From: Flammeovirga agarivorans
Lineage (GTDB): Bacteria > Bacteroidota > Bacteroidia > Cytophagales > Flammeovirgaceae
Assembly: GCF_012641475.1 (NCBI RefSeq)
Contig: NZ_JABAIL010000009.1
Location: 1 to 64,000 of the forward strand
DNA length: 64,000 nt
Reading direction: 5' to 3'
The notes below the pieces were generated by a model. The model ran no database searches. It had not been told where the DNA came from and saw nothing but the letters and a program-made list of their open reading frames with translations. The position numbers were made by a program, and so were the translations under genes. Positions 46,971 through 55,529 of this stretch are shown in pieces; position 1 is the stretch's first letter; the number at the start of each line of letters is the position of its first letter.

Positions 46971-46972
46971 TA

Positions 46973-47680
46973 TTAATTCAGCGGTCTAATAAAAGTTGAA
47001 AATTCTATTTCATTCATGACACTTTCATAGAGTGCTGTATTTCTATTTTCATTGATATATATAATTGGCTTTTTTACTATTTCTCCATTTCCAAGTTCTA
47101 CATCAATTGTATCTTGTTCTGCAGAAGCAAAGTCTACATTATTAAACCAAAGACGTAAATCGAAGACAAACCCTGTACTTAGAAGCTTTTCATTATTTAC
47201 TTCCAAGCCATCTTCATGTCTTGCTGAAAAAGTTATGGTATCATCAGTGGAAAATTCGAAATCAATTTTGGTTGGACTGTTTGGTGTATAATGTCCATTT
47301 ACAATAATCGATTTATTGTTTTCAAGTTGATTGATTAATTGGACTGATATATAGTGGTAGGTATTTGGAATTACAGTAGCATAATCTAGGGTAGGAGTAC
47401 TTTTCTTAGTTAGTAATTCGTACTCGAAAGGTCCAGTATAATTGGCATCTGTAATTTCATTTTGTTCTGTTTGATAGGTGATTGTGTTGACACCTAAAAA
47501 TGCTTCAGAAATCATATATTCTCTCCAATCAGATCGACTGACTGCATCATTATTGATGGCTGATAATTCCGTATAAACGTTACCTGTCACCTCCGGTAAA
47601 TCTTCTATTAAAGAATCGTCTTTACAGGCAAATGAGAAAATGAGTAGTAATGCTAAATTTATATATTTAAGTATTTTCAT
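46973..47680 (-). CDS. hypothetical lipoprotein
   Basis: A 235-aa lipoprotein with leader MKILKYINLALLLIFSFAC, lipid-attachment Cys at residue 19. The mature part is beta-rich with no recognised domain. I chose ATG 47680 because the longer start at 47719 would place charged residues before the signal sequence. The function is unknown. It converges on the glycine-zipper gene. Confidence 0.7.
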   Translation of the reverse strand: MKILKYINLALLLIFSFACKDDSLIEDLPEVTGNVYTELSAINNDAVSRSDWREYMISEAFLGVNTITYQTEQNEITDANYTGPFEYELLTKKSTPTLDYATVIPNTYHYISVQLINQLENNKSIIVNGHYTPNSPTKIDFEFSTDDTITFSARHEDGLEVNNEKLLSTGFVFDLRLWFNNVDFASAEQDTIDVELGNGEIVKKPIIYINENRNTALYESVMNEIEFSTFIRPLN

Positions 47681-47772
47681 GAAATCGTGAAGTTGCTTAT
47701 TTAATGTAGTTGATATCAACTTTGTATATCACAAAAATAGATGATTTATTCTAATGATGACTCCAACAAATC

Positions 47773-48612
47773 TTAATGAGATTGATATCCTACTAGCATT
47801 GCTTTTTTAAAAGCCTCCCAATCACCATAGAAAACATTCATATCAACAGACTCTGGAATGCCATCAATTGTAGCAGATTGTGTATGTTGCCACATCGTCC
47901 ATCTTTTAGTTGAGGCTTGAGTTTCTTGCCCATAGTTTGCTATCCAAACTCTATATTTTCTAAAATGCCCTTTGAGGTAGTCTTTATAGAAAGAGTCGCC
48001 AGTATATATCATGGGTTTGATATTCCATTCGTCCTCTACTTTCTGTAGAAAATCAGCTAACCGTTCTCTCATTATTTCAGGTGGGATTCCATCTAATATT
48101 TCTATATCAACTACAGGTACCATTTCTGAGGCATGAAGTTCTCCAATCGTTTCGATAAAAAATTCAGCTTGTTTTGTACCTGATTTCTTGGGCCTAAAAA
48201 AGTGATATGCTCCGAATGAGATAAGTTCTTTCTTTGCATTTTTTCTATTGTGATAGAAATGTCTATCCTTATGATCTTCTCCTTCAGTAGCCTTTGCGTA
48301 AACAAATTTAACTTGGGTGTCTTGAGCATACATCTCAGAAACTCTCTTCCAATCGATCAATTTTTGATGGTGAGAGACATCAATGCCATGCACACTGTAT
48401 TTATTAGGGAGTTTTACTCCGTATCCATCAATGTGTTTATAAAAAGGCACCTCAATATAATCTCTTACATTAAGGACCAAATTGATACTCTTTTCTATGT
48501 AAGGTCCTAATGAAGCTTTAACATCAGGATTCTCTTTGATAAGGTATCCCAATCCCATAAAAAATATCAAAAGGAAAGATGAAAAAGGAAAGATATTTAC
48601 TTTCTTGGACAT
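47773..48612 (-). CDS. GH25 family lysozyme (muramidase)
   Basis: Cleaves the MurNAc-GlcNAc bond of peptidoglycan. The 279-aa protein has an N-terminal membrane segment (FSSFLLIFFMGLGYLI) and then the GH25 domain: HGIDVSHHQKLIDW with the first catalytic Asp, VYAKATEGED, GAYHFF, VPVVDIEI with the acidic pair, and YRVWIANYG. I chose ATG 48612. The longer start at 48678 lies inside the terminator hairpin of the upstream gene. The protein is probably membrane-anchored and faces the periplasm. Confidence 0.88.
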   Translation of the reverse strand: MSKKVNIFPFSSFLLIFFMGLGYLIKENPDVKASLGPYIEKSINLVLNVRDYIEVPFYKHIDGYGVKLPNKYSVHGIDVSHHQKLIDWKRVSEMYAQDTQVKFVYAKATEGEDHKDRHFYHNRKNAKKELISFGAYHFFRPKKSGTKQAEFFIETIGELHASEMVPVVDIEILDGIPPEIMRERLADFLQKVEDEWNIKPMIYTGDSFYKDYLKGHFRKYRVWIANYGQETQASTKRWTMWQHTQSATIDGIPESVDMNVFYGDWEAFKKAMLVGYQSH

Positions 48613-48657
48613 AGAATCTTGTTTGTCTGTAGTTTCTGATTTCAATACAAATTTAAA

Positions 48658-48698
48658 CGAAAAAAGGTTGCCTGACATGCATCAAACAACCTTTTTTG
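48658..48698 (-). terminator. terminator downstream of the thioredoxin-like gene
   Basis: AAAAAGGTTG (48661-48670) pairs with CAACCTTTTT (48687-48696), flanked by A and T runs. On minus it ends the gene at 48715. Confidence 0.8.
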
Positions 48699-48714
48699 AT
48701 AAATAGATAATGAA

Positions 48715-49371
48715 TTACCCTTTCGAAACTTTGATAGAACAGCCAACAGCCTTTGTTTCAGTATCTACGATCACCTTATTATTATTTAATGATTCGATAG
48801 CTTCTTCAACATAATGTCTTTTTACTGCGGCAGCGTCTTTGTAATTATCATCTATTGCACCAATATATTTAACTACCAAAGAACCATTTTCTTTATTCAA
48901 TAAGAATACATGAGGAGTCTTAGTAGCTCCATAGGCAGGATATACTTTTTGTTCTTCATCAAATAGATAAGGGAACGTAAAACCTTTTTCTTCAGCTCTC
49001 ACCTTCATTTTATCAAATGAATCTTCTGGTTGAACAGTAGGATCATTTGGATTAATAGCAATTACTGGGTAGCCAGCATCTTTATATTTTTTATCAAGGG
49101 CAATAATACGGTCTTCATAAGCCACAGCATAAGGGCAATGGTTACAAGTAAAAATTACAATAGCACCTTTATCGCCAGCTAATGCACTTAATTGATGCAT
49201 TTGATCATCAATGCCTTTTAGTTCAAAATCGATAGCTTTTTGCTCAATTTGTACACCTTGTCTTTTTACAGTTTCAGTCGCTGCTTGCTTTTCACTGTTT
49301 TGTTTCTTTTCTGAAGGAGTACAAGATATAAGAGCTCCAAGAATAATGAATGAAAGAATTAATTTTTTCAT
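48715..49371 (-). CDS. thioredoxin-fold (AhpC/TSA-type redoxin) lipoprotein
   Basis: A 218-aa lipoprotein (FIILGALISCTPSEKK) of the thioredoxin/peroxiredoxin superfamily. The motif IVIFTCNHCPYAVAYEDR carries a CxxC-type pair (Cys-Asn-His-Cys). VIAINPNDP, FPYLFDEEQKVYPAYGATKTPHVFLL and YIGAIDDN are typical of the common thioredoxin-family protein found with this CNHCPYA motif. It probably acts on thiols in the cell envelope. The TlpA-like gene ends 5 bp upstream, so the two form an operon. Confidence 0.85.
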   Translation of the reverse strand: MKKLILSFIILGALISCTPSEKKQNSEKQAATETVKRQGVQIEQKAIDFELKGIDDQMHQLSALAGDKGAIVIFTCNHCPYAVAYEDRIIALDKKYKDAGYPVIAINPNDPTVQPEDSFDKMKVRAEEKGFTFPYLFDEEQKVYPAYGATKTPHVFLLNKENGSLVVKYIGAIDDNYKDAAAVKRHYVEEAIESLNNNKVIVDTETKAVGCSIKVSKG

Positions 49372-49376
49372 GTTGG

Positions 49377-49913
49377 TTAATTTGATTGGATAAACTGTTT
49401 TATTTCCTCTAGTGAGCTAAAGTCGGCACTATGAAAGAGGGATTTATTTTTATTGATTGCTTGAGTTACAGGAATTGCTCCATCCCATTGTGCATTTACT
49501 TTCCCTACCCAATAATTTGCATCCGGATCGTCGAGCCAGAAGACCTGAGTAGTTATGTTTTTTCTTTTGATAAAGTTCTCTAGTGGCTTCTGTGTCATAT
49601 CAAGACTAACCAAGATTACTTTTGCTTTTTGTCCTTTATCTTTGAATTCTTTGTCTAATGCTAAAAAGTAGGGTAGTTCTTGAACACACGGCTTACACCA
49701 TGTCGCCCAATAATTAATTACCCTTAAGGTATCATCTCTGTGTGATAAAAGATTCGACATCTGATCAAAATGATTGAAATAGGGGATGTCCTGCTGTTCA
49801 AGAGATATCACTTTTGATGGTTGTAAAGTCATAGGTTGTTGTTTTTCACAACCTAAGGTGAGTACCACAGTTACGATAGAAAGAATTTTGATAAAAGTTT
49901 GTTTCATGCTCAT
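49377..49913 (-). CDS. TlpA/ResA-like thiol-disulfide oxidoreductase lipoprotein
   Basis: A 178-aa lipoprotein (IVTVVLTLGCEKQQ) with the thioredoxin active site WATWCKPCVQEL (CKPC) and the following cis-Pro region AIPVTQAI. It should reduce or shuffle disulfides in the envelope. ATG 49907 is an alternative start. It is the first gene of a two-gene unit with the CNHC redoxin, and stop and start are 5 bp apart. Confidence 0.88.
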   Translation of the reverse strand: MSMKQTFIKILSIVTVVLTLGCEKQQPMTLQPSKVISLEQQDIPYFNHFDQMSNLLSHRDDTLRVINYWATWCKPCVQELPYFLALDKEFKDKGQKAKVILVSLDMTQKPLENFIKRKNITTQVFWLDDPDANYWVGKVNAQWDGAIPVTQAINKNKSLFHSADFSSLEEIKQFIQSN

Positions 49914-50177
49914 AAGTATTGTTGAAACAAATATAACTTTTTAATAAATACCATACATGAAAAAGGTTCCTGATTTTATTGATATAAATGTAGTCTTAAA
50001 TTATAGTGATATGCTCAGATGCAGTAGTTACCGACGTTAGCAATTAGTGCTTTATTACAAATTCTTGATTAATAGTTTTGCTGCCAGACTAGAACTTACT
50101 TAATGAATGAGAAGGAAACTAACCTTTTAGCTCCTTTAAATGTATAGATAGTGATATCAACCAAAACTGATTATTTC

Positions 50178-50360
50178 ATGTCCAAATATAGCCCAACTTC
50201 GCAGAAGAAATTAATAGTAATGAGTGTTCTAACACTTTTTACTATGTCATTAGCATTAGTATTTGAAAAAGAATTAGACCATAAAGCTCCTATCGAAAAA
50301 GAGCTGAAAATTAATGGTGTGTTAAATCAAAATCATATAAAGATGCATTTTCAGCAATAA
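50178..50360 (+). CDS. small single-pass membrane protein, 60 aa
   Basis: A 60-aa ORF with a basic N-terminus (MSKYSPTSQKK) and one hydrophobic helix (LIVMSVLTLFTMSLALVF), then a charged tail. It could be a small membrane protein with N-in topology. ATG 50178 was preferred to GTG 50151. It is followed by a terminator. No homologue is recognised. Confidence 0.45.
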   Translation: MSKYSPTSQKKLIVMSVLTLFTMSLALVFEKELDHKAPIEKELKINGVLNQNHIKMHFQQ

Positions 50361-50410
50361 TTTGTAATTTTTAGAGGTATCTATTGTGATATTAATAGAA
50401 TTGCTATTGA

Positions 50411-50460
50411 TCCTTAGTTGTGTTTATTAATTTCAATAACATCACCTAAGGACTTTTTTT
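50411..50460 (+). terminator. stem-loop with T-run abutting a start codon
   Basis: TCCTTAG (50411-50417) pairs with CTAAGGA (50446-50452), followed by CTTTTTTT to 50460. The next ATG is at 50461, so this may be an attenuator or the terminator of the upstream small gene. Confidence 0.65.
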
Positions 50461-50664
50461 ATGTTTAGATTCATCATTACACTTACTGCATTACTATTCA
50501 TATCTTTCGTTGGAATATTTGCTTTCGGAGGTCTTGCCTGTAAAGGAAATAAGACAAATAAAGTTTGTTTCAAAAGGACTATTGATATCCCTAAATCTTT
50601 TTCTAGAAACACTGGAATTATTGCTCAGGAAAAACCATTAAGAACGTACCTAAGCAACCGTTAA
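50461..50664 (+). CDS. small membrane/secreted peptide, 67 aa
   Basis: A 67-aa ORF with an N-terminal hydrophobic helix (FIITLTALLFISFVGIFAFGG) and a basic tail with two Cys residues. The start codon directly follows a terminator T-run, which casts doubt on independent expression unless the hairpin is an attenuator. No family is recognised. Confidence 0.4.
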   Translation: MFRFIITLTALLFISFVGIFAFGGLACKGNKTNKVCFKRTIDIPKSFSRNTGIIAQEKPLRTYLSNR

Positions 50665-50832
50665 TAAATTGTTTCTAATAAATCCATTAACATATTGTTA
50701 ATTTAAAATGAAATTCACTATACTTGTTAGGTTTTAAATATTTCTAAAATGTTTAATACTTAACAAGATAAACTTCGTACAATAGATTTAAGACTGTAAT
50801 TTAAAAACATCAACTAAGAGAACTATCAAAGA

Positions 50833-51054
50833 ATGAGAGCCATACGAGCATTTTCGAGTTTAATCTTTCCCAACTCATATGTATTTATTGTATTAGCAAT
50901 AATAACTATGGTTTTTGGATTACTATTAGGAACGATTTCGATATTACACCACTTCTCATGGATAACTATTGTGTCAACCATTGCAACTGTCTTTGGAGCA
51001 TTAGTTTTTGGAGTGTTTGGGTTAATATCACCGGTATTTAAAATTTTTGATTAA
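50833..51054 (+). CDS. small two-helix membrane protein, 73 aa
   Basis: A 73-aa hydrophobic protein with two predicted membrane helices, YVFIVLAIITMVFGLLLGTI and WITIVSTIATVFGALVFGVF, joined by a short His-containing loop. It starts with ATG in an A-rich context (CAAAGAATG) and ends just before a bidirectional terminator, which supports it as a real gene. The function is unknown. Confidence 0.55.
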   Translation: MRAIRAFSSLIFPNSYVFIVLAIITMVFGLLLGTISILHHFSWITIVSTIATVFGALVFGVFGLISPVFKIFD

Positions 51055-51061
51055 AAGTCAA

Positions 51062-51116
51062 ACAAAAAAAATCCCGTTTTTATTTCAATTAAGAAATAGA
51101 AACGGGATTTTTTTAT
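51062..51116. terminator. bidirectional terminator
   Basis: AAAAAATCCCGTTTTTATTTC pairs, with one mismatch, to GAAATAGAAACGGGATTTTTTT. It lies between converging genes at 50833 and 51129. Confidence 0.92.
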
Positions 51117-51128
51117 TGATCAAATATA

Positions 51129-51434
51129 TTATTTAGACCATTTCATGTAAGGATACTTCACCGTAGTTTGATCTACAGTTTTCCCTGCGTTTACACCTTG
51201 TGCATCAGCAAGGTTAGTTACACCATTTGTGTTTTGTATGTGGTAAGCACCTTTTCGAGACCTTTTGGTAACCACAAGATCATCATTTGTCTTAATACTT
51301 TTTTCAGTTTTAGCAATTGTAGTTGTCTTGTAACCCTTTCTAACTTGATTCTTTTTCTTGATAGGATTATCAGCAAAAGATGCCATAGAAACTACAGTAG
51401 CGAGAAGTAAAGTTCCAATTAATTTTTTAGCCAT
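51129..51434 (-). CDS. small secreted basic protein, 101 aa
   Basis: A 101-aa protein with a clear signal peptide (LIGTLLLATVVSMASFA) and a Lys/Arg-rich mature part ending TTVKYPYMKWSK. No Cys residues or known domain are seen. A minus-strand TAATTTTG -7 element lies at 51486-51493, about 52 bp before the start, and a strong terminator follows. It looks like an expressed small secreted protein of unknown role. Confidence 0.65.
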   Translation of the reverse strand: MAKKLIGTLLLATVVSMASFADNPIKKKNQVRKGYKTTTIAKTEKSIKTNDDLVVTKRSRKGAYHIQNTNGVTNLADAQGVNAGKTVDQTTVKYPYMKWSK

Positions 51435-51485
51435 GGTTGTTGATGTTTATATGTTCTATTGTATTACCTACACTTATTTATACTC

Positions 51486-51493
51486 CAAAATTA
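51486..51493 (-). promoter_or_regulatory. -7 promoter element of the small secreted protein gene
   Basis: On minus the sequence reads TAATTTTG, an exact TAnnTTTG match, about 52 bp upstream of the ATG at 51434. Confidence 0.45.
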
Positions 51494-51704
51494 TAACTTT
51501 TGTTGCTTAGTATTTTTTAATGATTCCTAACGAGATTTTTATAAGTGTTTCTAATTGTAAATTTCTATATATTTATTCTGTTTTATTGTAACGAATCAAT
51601 TAATATCCCTCTTTTTTTGTCAATTTATTGATGATATAAATAGAAAACACTAAAAAAATTTTTAATGTTCTTTTTTTATTCCTTTATTGTTCTGTTCAAA
51701 AGCG

Positions 51705-51712
51705 TACATTTA
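51705..51712 (+). promoter_or_regulatory. -7-like element before the sigma-54 regulator gene
   Basis: TACATTTA fits seven of eight positions of TAnnTTTG and lies 22 bp before ATG 51735. The rest of the 300-bp gap is T-rich and shows no ORF. Confidence 0.45.
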
Positions 51713-51734
51713 AATTTAAACTAACCGTCCAACA

Positions 51735-53123
51735 ATGAGTAAACCTCTCGGTAAAATCTTAGTTATTGACGATAACGAAGATATCTTATTAGCAGCCAAG
51801 ATGTTGTTAAAGAAACATGCTGATTTAGTTCAGGTGGAAAGCAATCCAGGTAAAATTCCTTTTCTTCTAAAAAATGATAGTTATGATGTCATTTTATTGG
51901 ATATGAATTTTACAAAAGATACAACATCGGGTAAAGAAGGTTTCCATTGGTTGGAACAGATCATAGAAATTGATCCCAATGCTGTTGTCGTAATGATTAC
52001 TGCTTATGGTGATGTAGAAACTGCTGTCAATGCTGTTAAGCAAGGTGCTACAGATTTTGTATTAAAACCTTGGAACAATGAAAAATTGATTGCAACCCTT
52101 ACATCAGCTGTAAGATTAAAGAAATCTTACGATGAAGTAAAGACGCTTAAAGAGGAGAAATCTGAATTATCAAATGCATTAAACCAAGCGGGAGGTACTG
52201 AGGGTATTGTTATTGGAGATAGTCCTGCAATGAAGAAAGTTTTTGCGTTGATTTCAAAAGTAGCAAAGACCGATGCCAATATCTTAATCCTTGGAGAAAA
52301 CGGTACTGGTAAAGAAGTTATTGCTAGAGCCGTTCATGAACAATCCTTAAGACATGAAAATGTGTTTATTGGTGTTGATATGGGCTCGATCTCTGAAACG
52401 CTTTTCCAGTCTGAATTATTTGGACACAAAAAAGGAGCATTTACAGACGCAAGAGAAGATAGAGCCGGTAGGTTTGAGATTGCCAATAAAGGAACACTAT
52501 TTTTAGATGAAATTGGTAACCTTCCAATGACTCTACAATCTAAACTATTAACGGTATTACAAAAAAGAGAGGTAATTAGGGTTGGTGATAATAAATCGAT
52601 ACCCGTAGATATCAGATTGGTTTGTGCGACCAACATGCCTGTCTATGAAATGGTTGAAAGTAAGGAATTTAGACAAGATTTATTGTATAGAATAAATACC
52701 GTAGAGATTCATCTTCCTCCATTGAGAGATCGTTCAGAAGATATTCCTTTATTAGTATCACATTTCTTAAAAATTTATGCAAATAAATATAGAAAAGGAA
52801 CTATGAAGGTAGCAGCAGCTACAATGAAAAAGCTTCAGAAATACTATTGGCCTGGTAACGTAAGGGAGCTGCAACATGCTTTGGAAAGAGCTGTAATTAT
52901 GGCAGATACGGATACCCTTCAGCCAACAGATTTCACATTCTTAGTGGAAAAAAATAAAGAGGAAGAAGAATTCGACCTATCTGAATTTGATTTGGATACG
53001 GTTGAAAAAATGATGATCCAAAAAGCTGTAAGTAAATATTCTGGTAATATCTCTAAGGCAGCAAAATCATTGGGACTGACGAGAGCATCCCTGTATAGAA
53101 GATTAGAAAAACATGGTCTATAA
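51735..53123 (+). CDS. sigma-54-dependent response regulator (NtrC family)
   Basis: A 462-aa transcription activator. The receiver domain (about 6-125) carries the phosphorylatable Asp56 in VILLDMNF. The AAA+ domain has Walker A GENGTGKE (187-194), the sigma-54 contact loop as GAFTDA (234-239) in place of GAFTGA, and RLVCATN and YYWPGNVREL. The C-terminus has a Fis-type HTH (NISKAAKSLGLTRASLYRRL). The downstream histidine kinase overlaps it by 11 bp, so the two form a coupled two-component system. The signal is unknown. Confidence 0.95.
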   Translation: MSKPLGKILVIDDNEDILLAAKMLLKKHADLVQVESNPGKIPFLLKNDSYDVILLDMNFTKDTTSGKEGFHWLEQIIEIDPNAVVVMITAYGDVETAVNAVKQGATDFVLKPWNNEKLIATLTSAVRLKKSYDEVKTLKEEKSELSNALNQAGGTEGIVIGDSPAMKKVFALISKVAKTDANILILGENGTGKEVIARAVHEQSLRHENVFIGVDMGSISETLFQSELFGHKKGAFTDAREDRAGRFEIANKGTLFLDEIGNLPMTLQSKLLTVLQKREVIRVGDNKSIPVDIRLVCATNMPVYEMVESKEFRQDLLYRINTVEIHLPPLRDRSEDIPLLVSHFLKIYANKYRKGTMKVAAATMKKLQKYYWPGNVRELQHALERAVIMADTDTLQPTDFTFLVEKNKEEEEFDLSEFDLDTVEKMMIQKAVSKYSGNISKAAKSLGLTRASLYRRLEKHGL

Positions 53124-54471
53124 ACAATTCAGACTTCAGGTCTCCTTAAGAGTATTCCTGATTGTCTTGAGTGCAATTATTCTTGGCTTCTTTATACAGA
53201 AAGAATTGTTTGCCACTTCCGTATTTGTATTTGGCCTGATTTGGTATCAAGTATGGCTCTTGATACAAAAGCTGAATTCTATCGCTTTTGATATGAAGAA
53301 GTTTTTGGATTCTATTAATTATGATGACCTTACTCAGACCTTTACAGTAAATGGTAGTGGAGAGATTCAAGATGAATTGAATATTTCTCTTCAAAAGACT
53401 TTGGACCGTTTTAGAGAAATCAGGACAGAGAGGGAATCCGATTTAATGTTTTATAAGAGTATTGCACAGCATGTAGATACAGGTGTATTGGCTTTTAACA
53501 CTAAAGGAAAAGTAATTTTTTCTAATATGGTTACTAAGCGTCTGTTCTCAGGCATTAAGTCATCTCATTTAGAAGACTTTAAAGTCATCTCTGAGGAGTT
53601 GTATGATATTTTTAAGAGTGAAGAGGAGAAAGAAACTTATTACTGTACAATTCCTGGTGTTTATGCTACGGAACGAGTGATTGTCCAAAAAATCATCCTT
53701 TATGTAAAAGGCGAGGTCATCAAAGTCTTTAGTATAATGAGAGTACAGGAAGAAGTAGAGAAAGTAGAAATTCAGGCATGGGAATCACTGATTACAGTAC
53801 TAACTCATGAGATCATGAATGCTATGGCACCAGTTTCTTCACTTAGTGATACGGTAAAATCGGAATTAGAATACCTAAAAAGCAACTATGAGGAAAAAGG
53901 TGATGCACCTACACTTGAAGAAATTACGGATCTTATTGAGCCAATGCAAACGATTACTCAGAGAACAAATTCTATGTCTGCTTTAGTAGAAGATTTTAGG
54001 GTAATGGCTCACCTGAGAGATAGTCAGTTGCAGCATATCAATGTATCTGAATTATGTAAAGAAATATATGACCAGCAAGTTTTAGTCTGTGAGCAAAAAG
54101 GAATCTCTCTGAAGTTCCAAGTCCAACAAGACGGCTTGTTAGTGACGGCAGATCCTCATCAAATTAAAGTAGTGATTGAGAATATTTTAAAGAATGCTGT
54201 CGAAGAATTAGAAGGAAAAGAAGGAGCAGAGATCATTATTAGATGTACCCAAGATGATATTAAAAATAAGCCTATTATTAGAATTATTGATAATGGATCT
54301 GGTATAGATACTGATGCTCAGCAAAGAATATTTGTTCCTTTCTTTACAACGAAAAAAGGACATACTGGTATTGGGTTGAGTCTTGCGAGACAAATAATGA
54401 GAAGAAATCATGGTCGTCTTACATTAAAGACAAGTATTGATGCCGGTAGTGAATTTACATTAAGATTCTAA
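53113..54471 (+). CDS. sensor histidine kinase
   Basis: A 452-aa kinase with two N-terminal hydrophobic helices (FLIVLSAIILGFFI and FATSVFVFGLIWYQVWLLI). A PAS-like segment follows (IAQHVDTGVLAFNTKGKVIFSN), then an H-box LTHEIMNAM (His232) and the ATPase boxes NILKNAVEEL, IDNGSGID and GHTGIGLSLARQIM. It is the partner of the sigma-54 regulator, whose last 11 bp it overlaps, indicating translational coupling. It probably autophosphorylates and passes phosphate to Asp56. A terminator hairpin follows at 54500. Confidence 0.95.
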   Translation: MVYKQFRLQVSLRVFLIVLSAIILGFFIQKELFATSVFVFGLIWYQVWLLIQKLNSIAFDMKKFLDSINYDDLTQTFTVNGSGEIQDELNISLQKTLDRFREIRTERESDLMFYKSIAQHVDTGVLAFNTKGKVIFSNMVTKRLFSGIKSSHLEDFKVISEELYDIFKSEEEKETYYCTIPGVYATERVIVQKIILYVKGEVIKVFSIMRVQEEVEKVEIQAWESLITVLTHEIMNAMAPVSSLSDTVKSELEYLKSNYEEKGDAPTLEEITDLIEPMQTITQRTNSMSALVEDFRVMAHLRDSQLQHINVSELCKEIYDQQVLVCEQKGISLKFQVQQDGLLVTADPHQIKVVIENILKNAVEELEGKEGAEIIIRCTQDDIKNKPIIRIIDNGSGIDTDAQQRIFVPFFTTKKGHTGIGLSLARQIMRRNHGRLTLKTSIDAGSEFTLRF

Positions 54472-54499
54472 TAATAATATGACAATTTGATACTAAATG

Positions 54500-54534
54500 A
54501 TACCTTCATACTAGATATGGAGGTATTTTTTTTC
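54500..54534 (+). terminator. rho-independent terminator of the two-component system
   Basis: ATACCTTC-type arm (54500-54507) pairs with GAGGTAT (54520-54526), followed by a run of eight T. Confidence 0.75.
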
Positions 54535-54607
54535 ATAAAATTTGCATGTGAATGATTATTCGTCTATAATTACATCGTGAACGATATAATCAACAACGAT
54601 ATTAATT

Positions 54608-55042
54608 ATGAAACAAGTTAAAACATCTACTGTACAGAATATTTTTAGAGTATTATTAGGTTTAGCCATGCTATATGCCGGTATCGGTCACCTAACATTT
54701 AGGAGAATAGCCTTCCAAGCTCAAGTGCCCACTTGGTTAACTACAGATGAGGCATTTGTTGACTTTGTAGTTTTAGCATCAGGGGTTGTAGAGATTTTAT
54801 TCGGTGCATTAATGGTATGGGGTAGAAATGTGAAAGTACAAATAGGTATCACATTAGCTATTTTCTATATATTAATCTTTCCTGGAAACATCAATCAATA
54901 TATTAATCATATTGACTCGTTTGGTTTAAATACCGATACTAAACGTTTTGTTCGTTTATTATTCCAACCGGTTTTAGTATTATGGGCTTTATGGTCATCA
55001 GGAGGCCTACAATACTTGAAAGAGAGAAAGAATTCAAACTAA
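54608..55042 (+). CDS. DoxX family membrane protein
   Basis: A 144-aa inner-membrane protein with four predicted helices. VLLGLAMLYAGIGHLTF, VVEILFGALMVWG and FYILIFPGNINQYINH are DoxX-like. DoxX proteins link membrane redox and thiol stress in some bacteria. The OhrR-type regulator gene starts one base after its stop codon, so the two are co-transcribed and the regulator probably controls this unit. Confidence 0.85.
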   Translation: MKQVKTSTVQNIFRVLLGLAMLYAGIGHLTFRRIAFQAQVPTWLTTDEAFVDFVVLASGVVEILFGALMVWGRNVKVQIGITLAIFYILIFPGNINQYINHIDSFGLNTDTKRFVRLLFQPVLVLWALWSSGGLQYLKERKNSN

Positions 55043-55043
55043 G

Positions 55044-55481
55044 ATGGATCAATTAAAACTAAATCAGCAACTGTGTTTTCCACTTTATGCAACCTCTAGG
55101 TTTGTGACACAGTTATATCGCCCATTATTAGATAAGTTGGGAGTTACATATCCTCAATACTTAGTATTATTGGTCCTATGGGAAAATGATGAAGTTCCAA
55201 TAAAAGAAATTAGTGAAAAGCTTTTCCTTGAGACAAACACGCTGACTCCATTACTAAAAAGAATGCAAGGTAATGGATTGATAGTTAGAACAAGGTCTAA
55301 AAAAGACGAAAGAATTGTTACTATCTCGCTAACTCAAGAAGGAAAACTTTTGAAGGAAGAAGCGGAGCAAGTGCCGGTTCAACTGCTTGAAAAATTAGAA
55401 AGTTTATCAATCAGTAAAGAAGACATACACCAAATGAAAATAATTTTGGATAAAATGCTTCAGGCGATCAATGAAGAATAA
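55044..55481 (+). CDS. OhrR-like MarR family regulator
   Basis: A 145-aa MarR-type repressor. The N-terminal LNQQLCFPLYATSRFVTQLYRPLLDKLGVTYPQYL and winged-helix LKRMQGNGLIVRTRSKKDERIV closely follow the organic-hydroperoxide sensor OhrR. The conserved reactive Cys is residue 11. No second Cys is present, so it would be a one-Cys type sensor. The usual target ohr is not adjacent; its operon partner is DoxX instead. Confidence 0.88.
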   Translation: MDQLKLNQQLCFPLYATSRFVTQLYRPLLDKLGVTYPQYLVLLVLWENDEVPIKEISEKLFLETNTLTPLLKRMQGNGLIVRTRSKKDERIVTISLTQEGKLLKEEAEQVPVQLLEKLESLSISKEDIHQMKIILDKMLQAINEE

Positions 55482-55529
55482 AAAAGAGGTACTATAACTA
55501 AATAGATTATGGTACCTCTTCTTTCTTAT
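55482..55529. terminator. bidirectional terminator
   Basis: AAGAGGTAC (55484-55492) pairs with GTACCTCTT (55512-55520), flanked by A and T runs. It separates the converging OhrR and helical-repeat genes. Confidence 0.85.
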
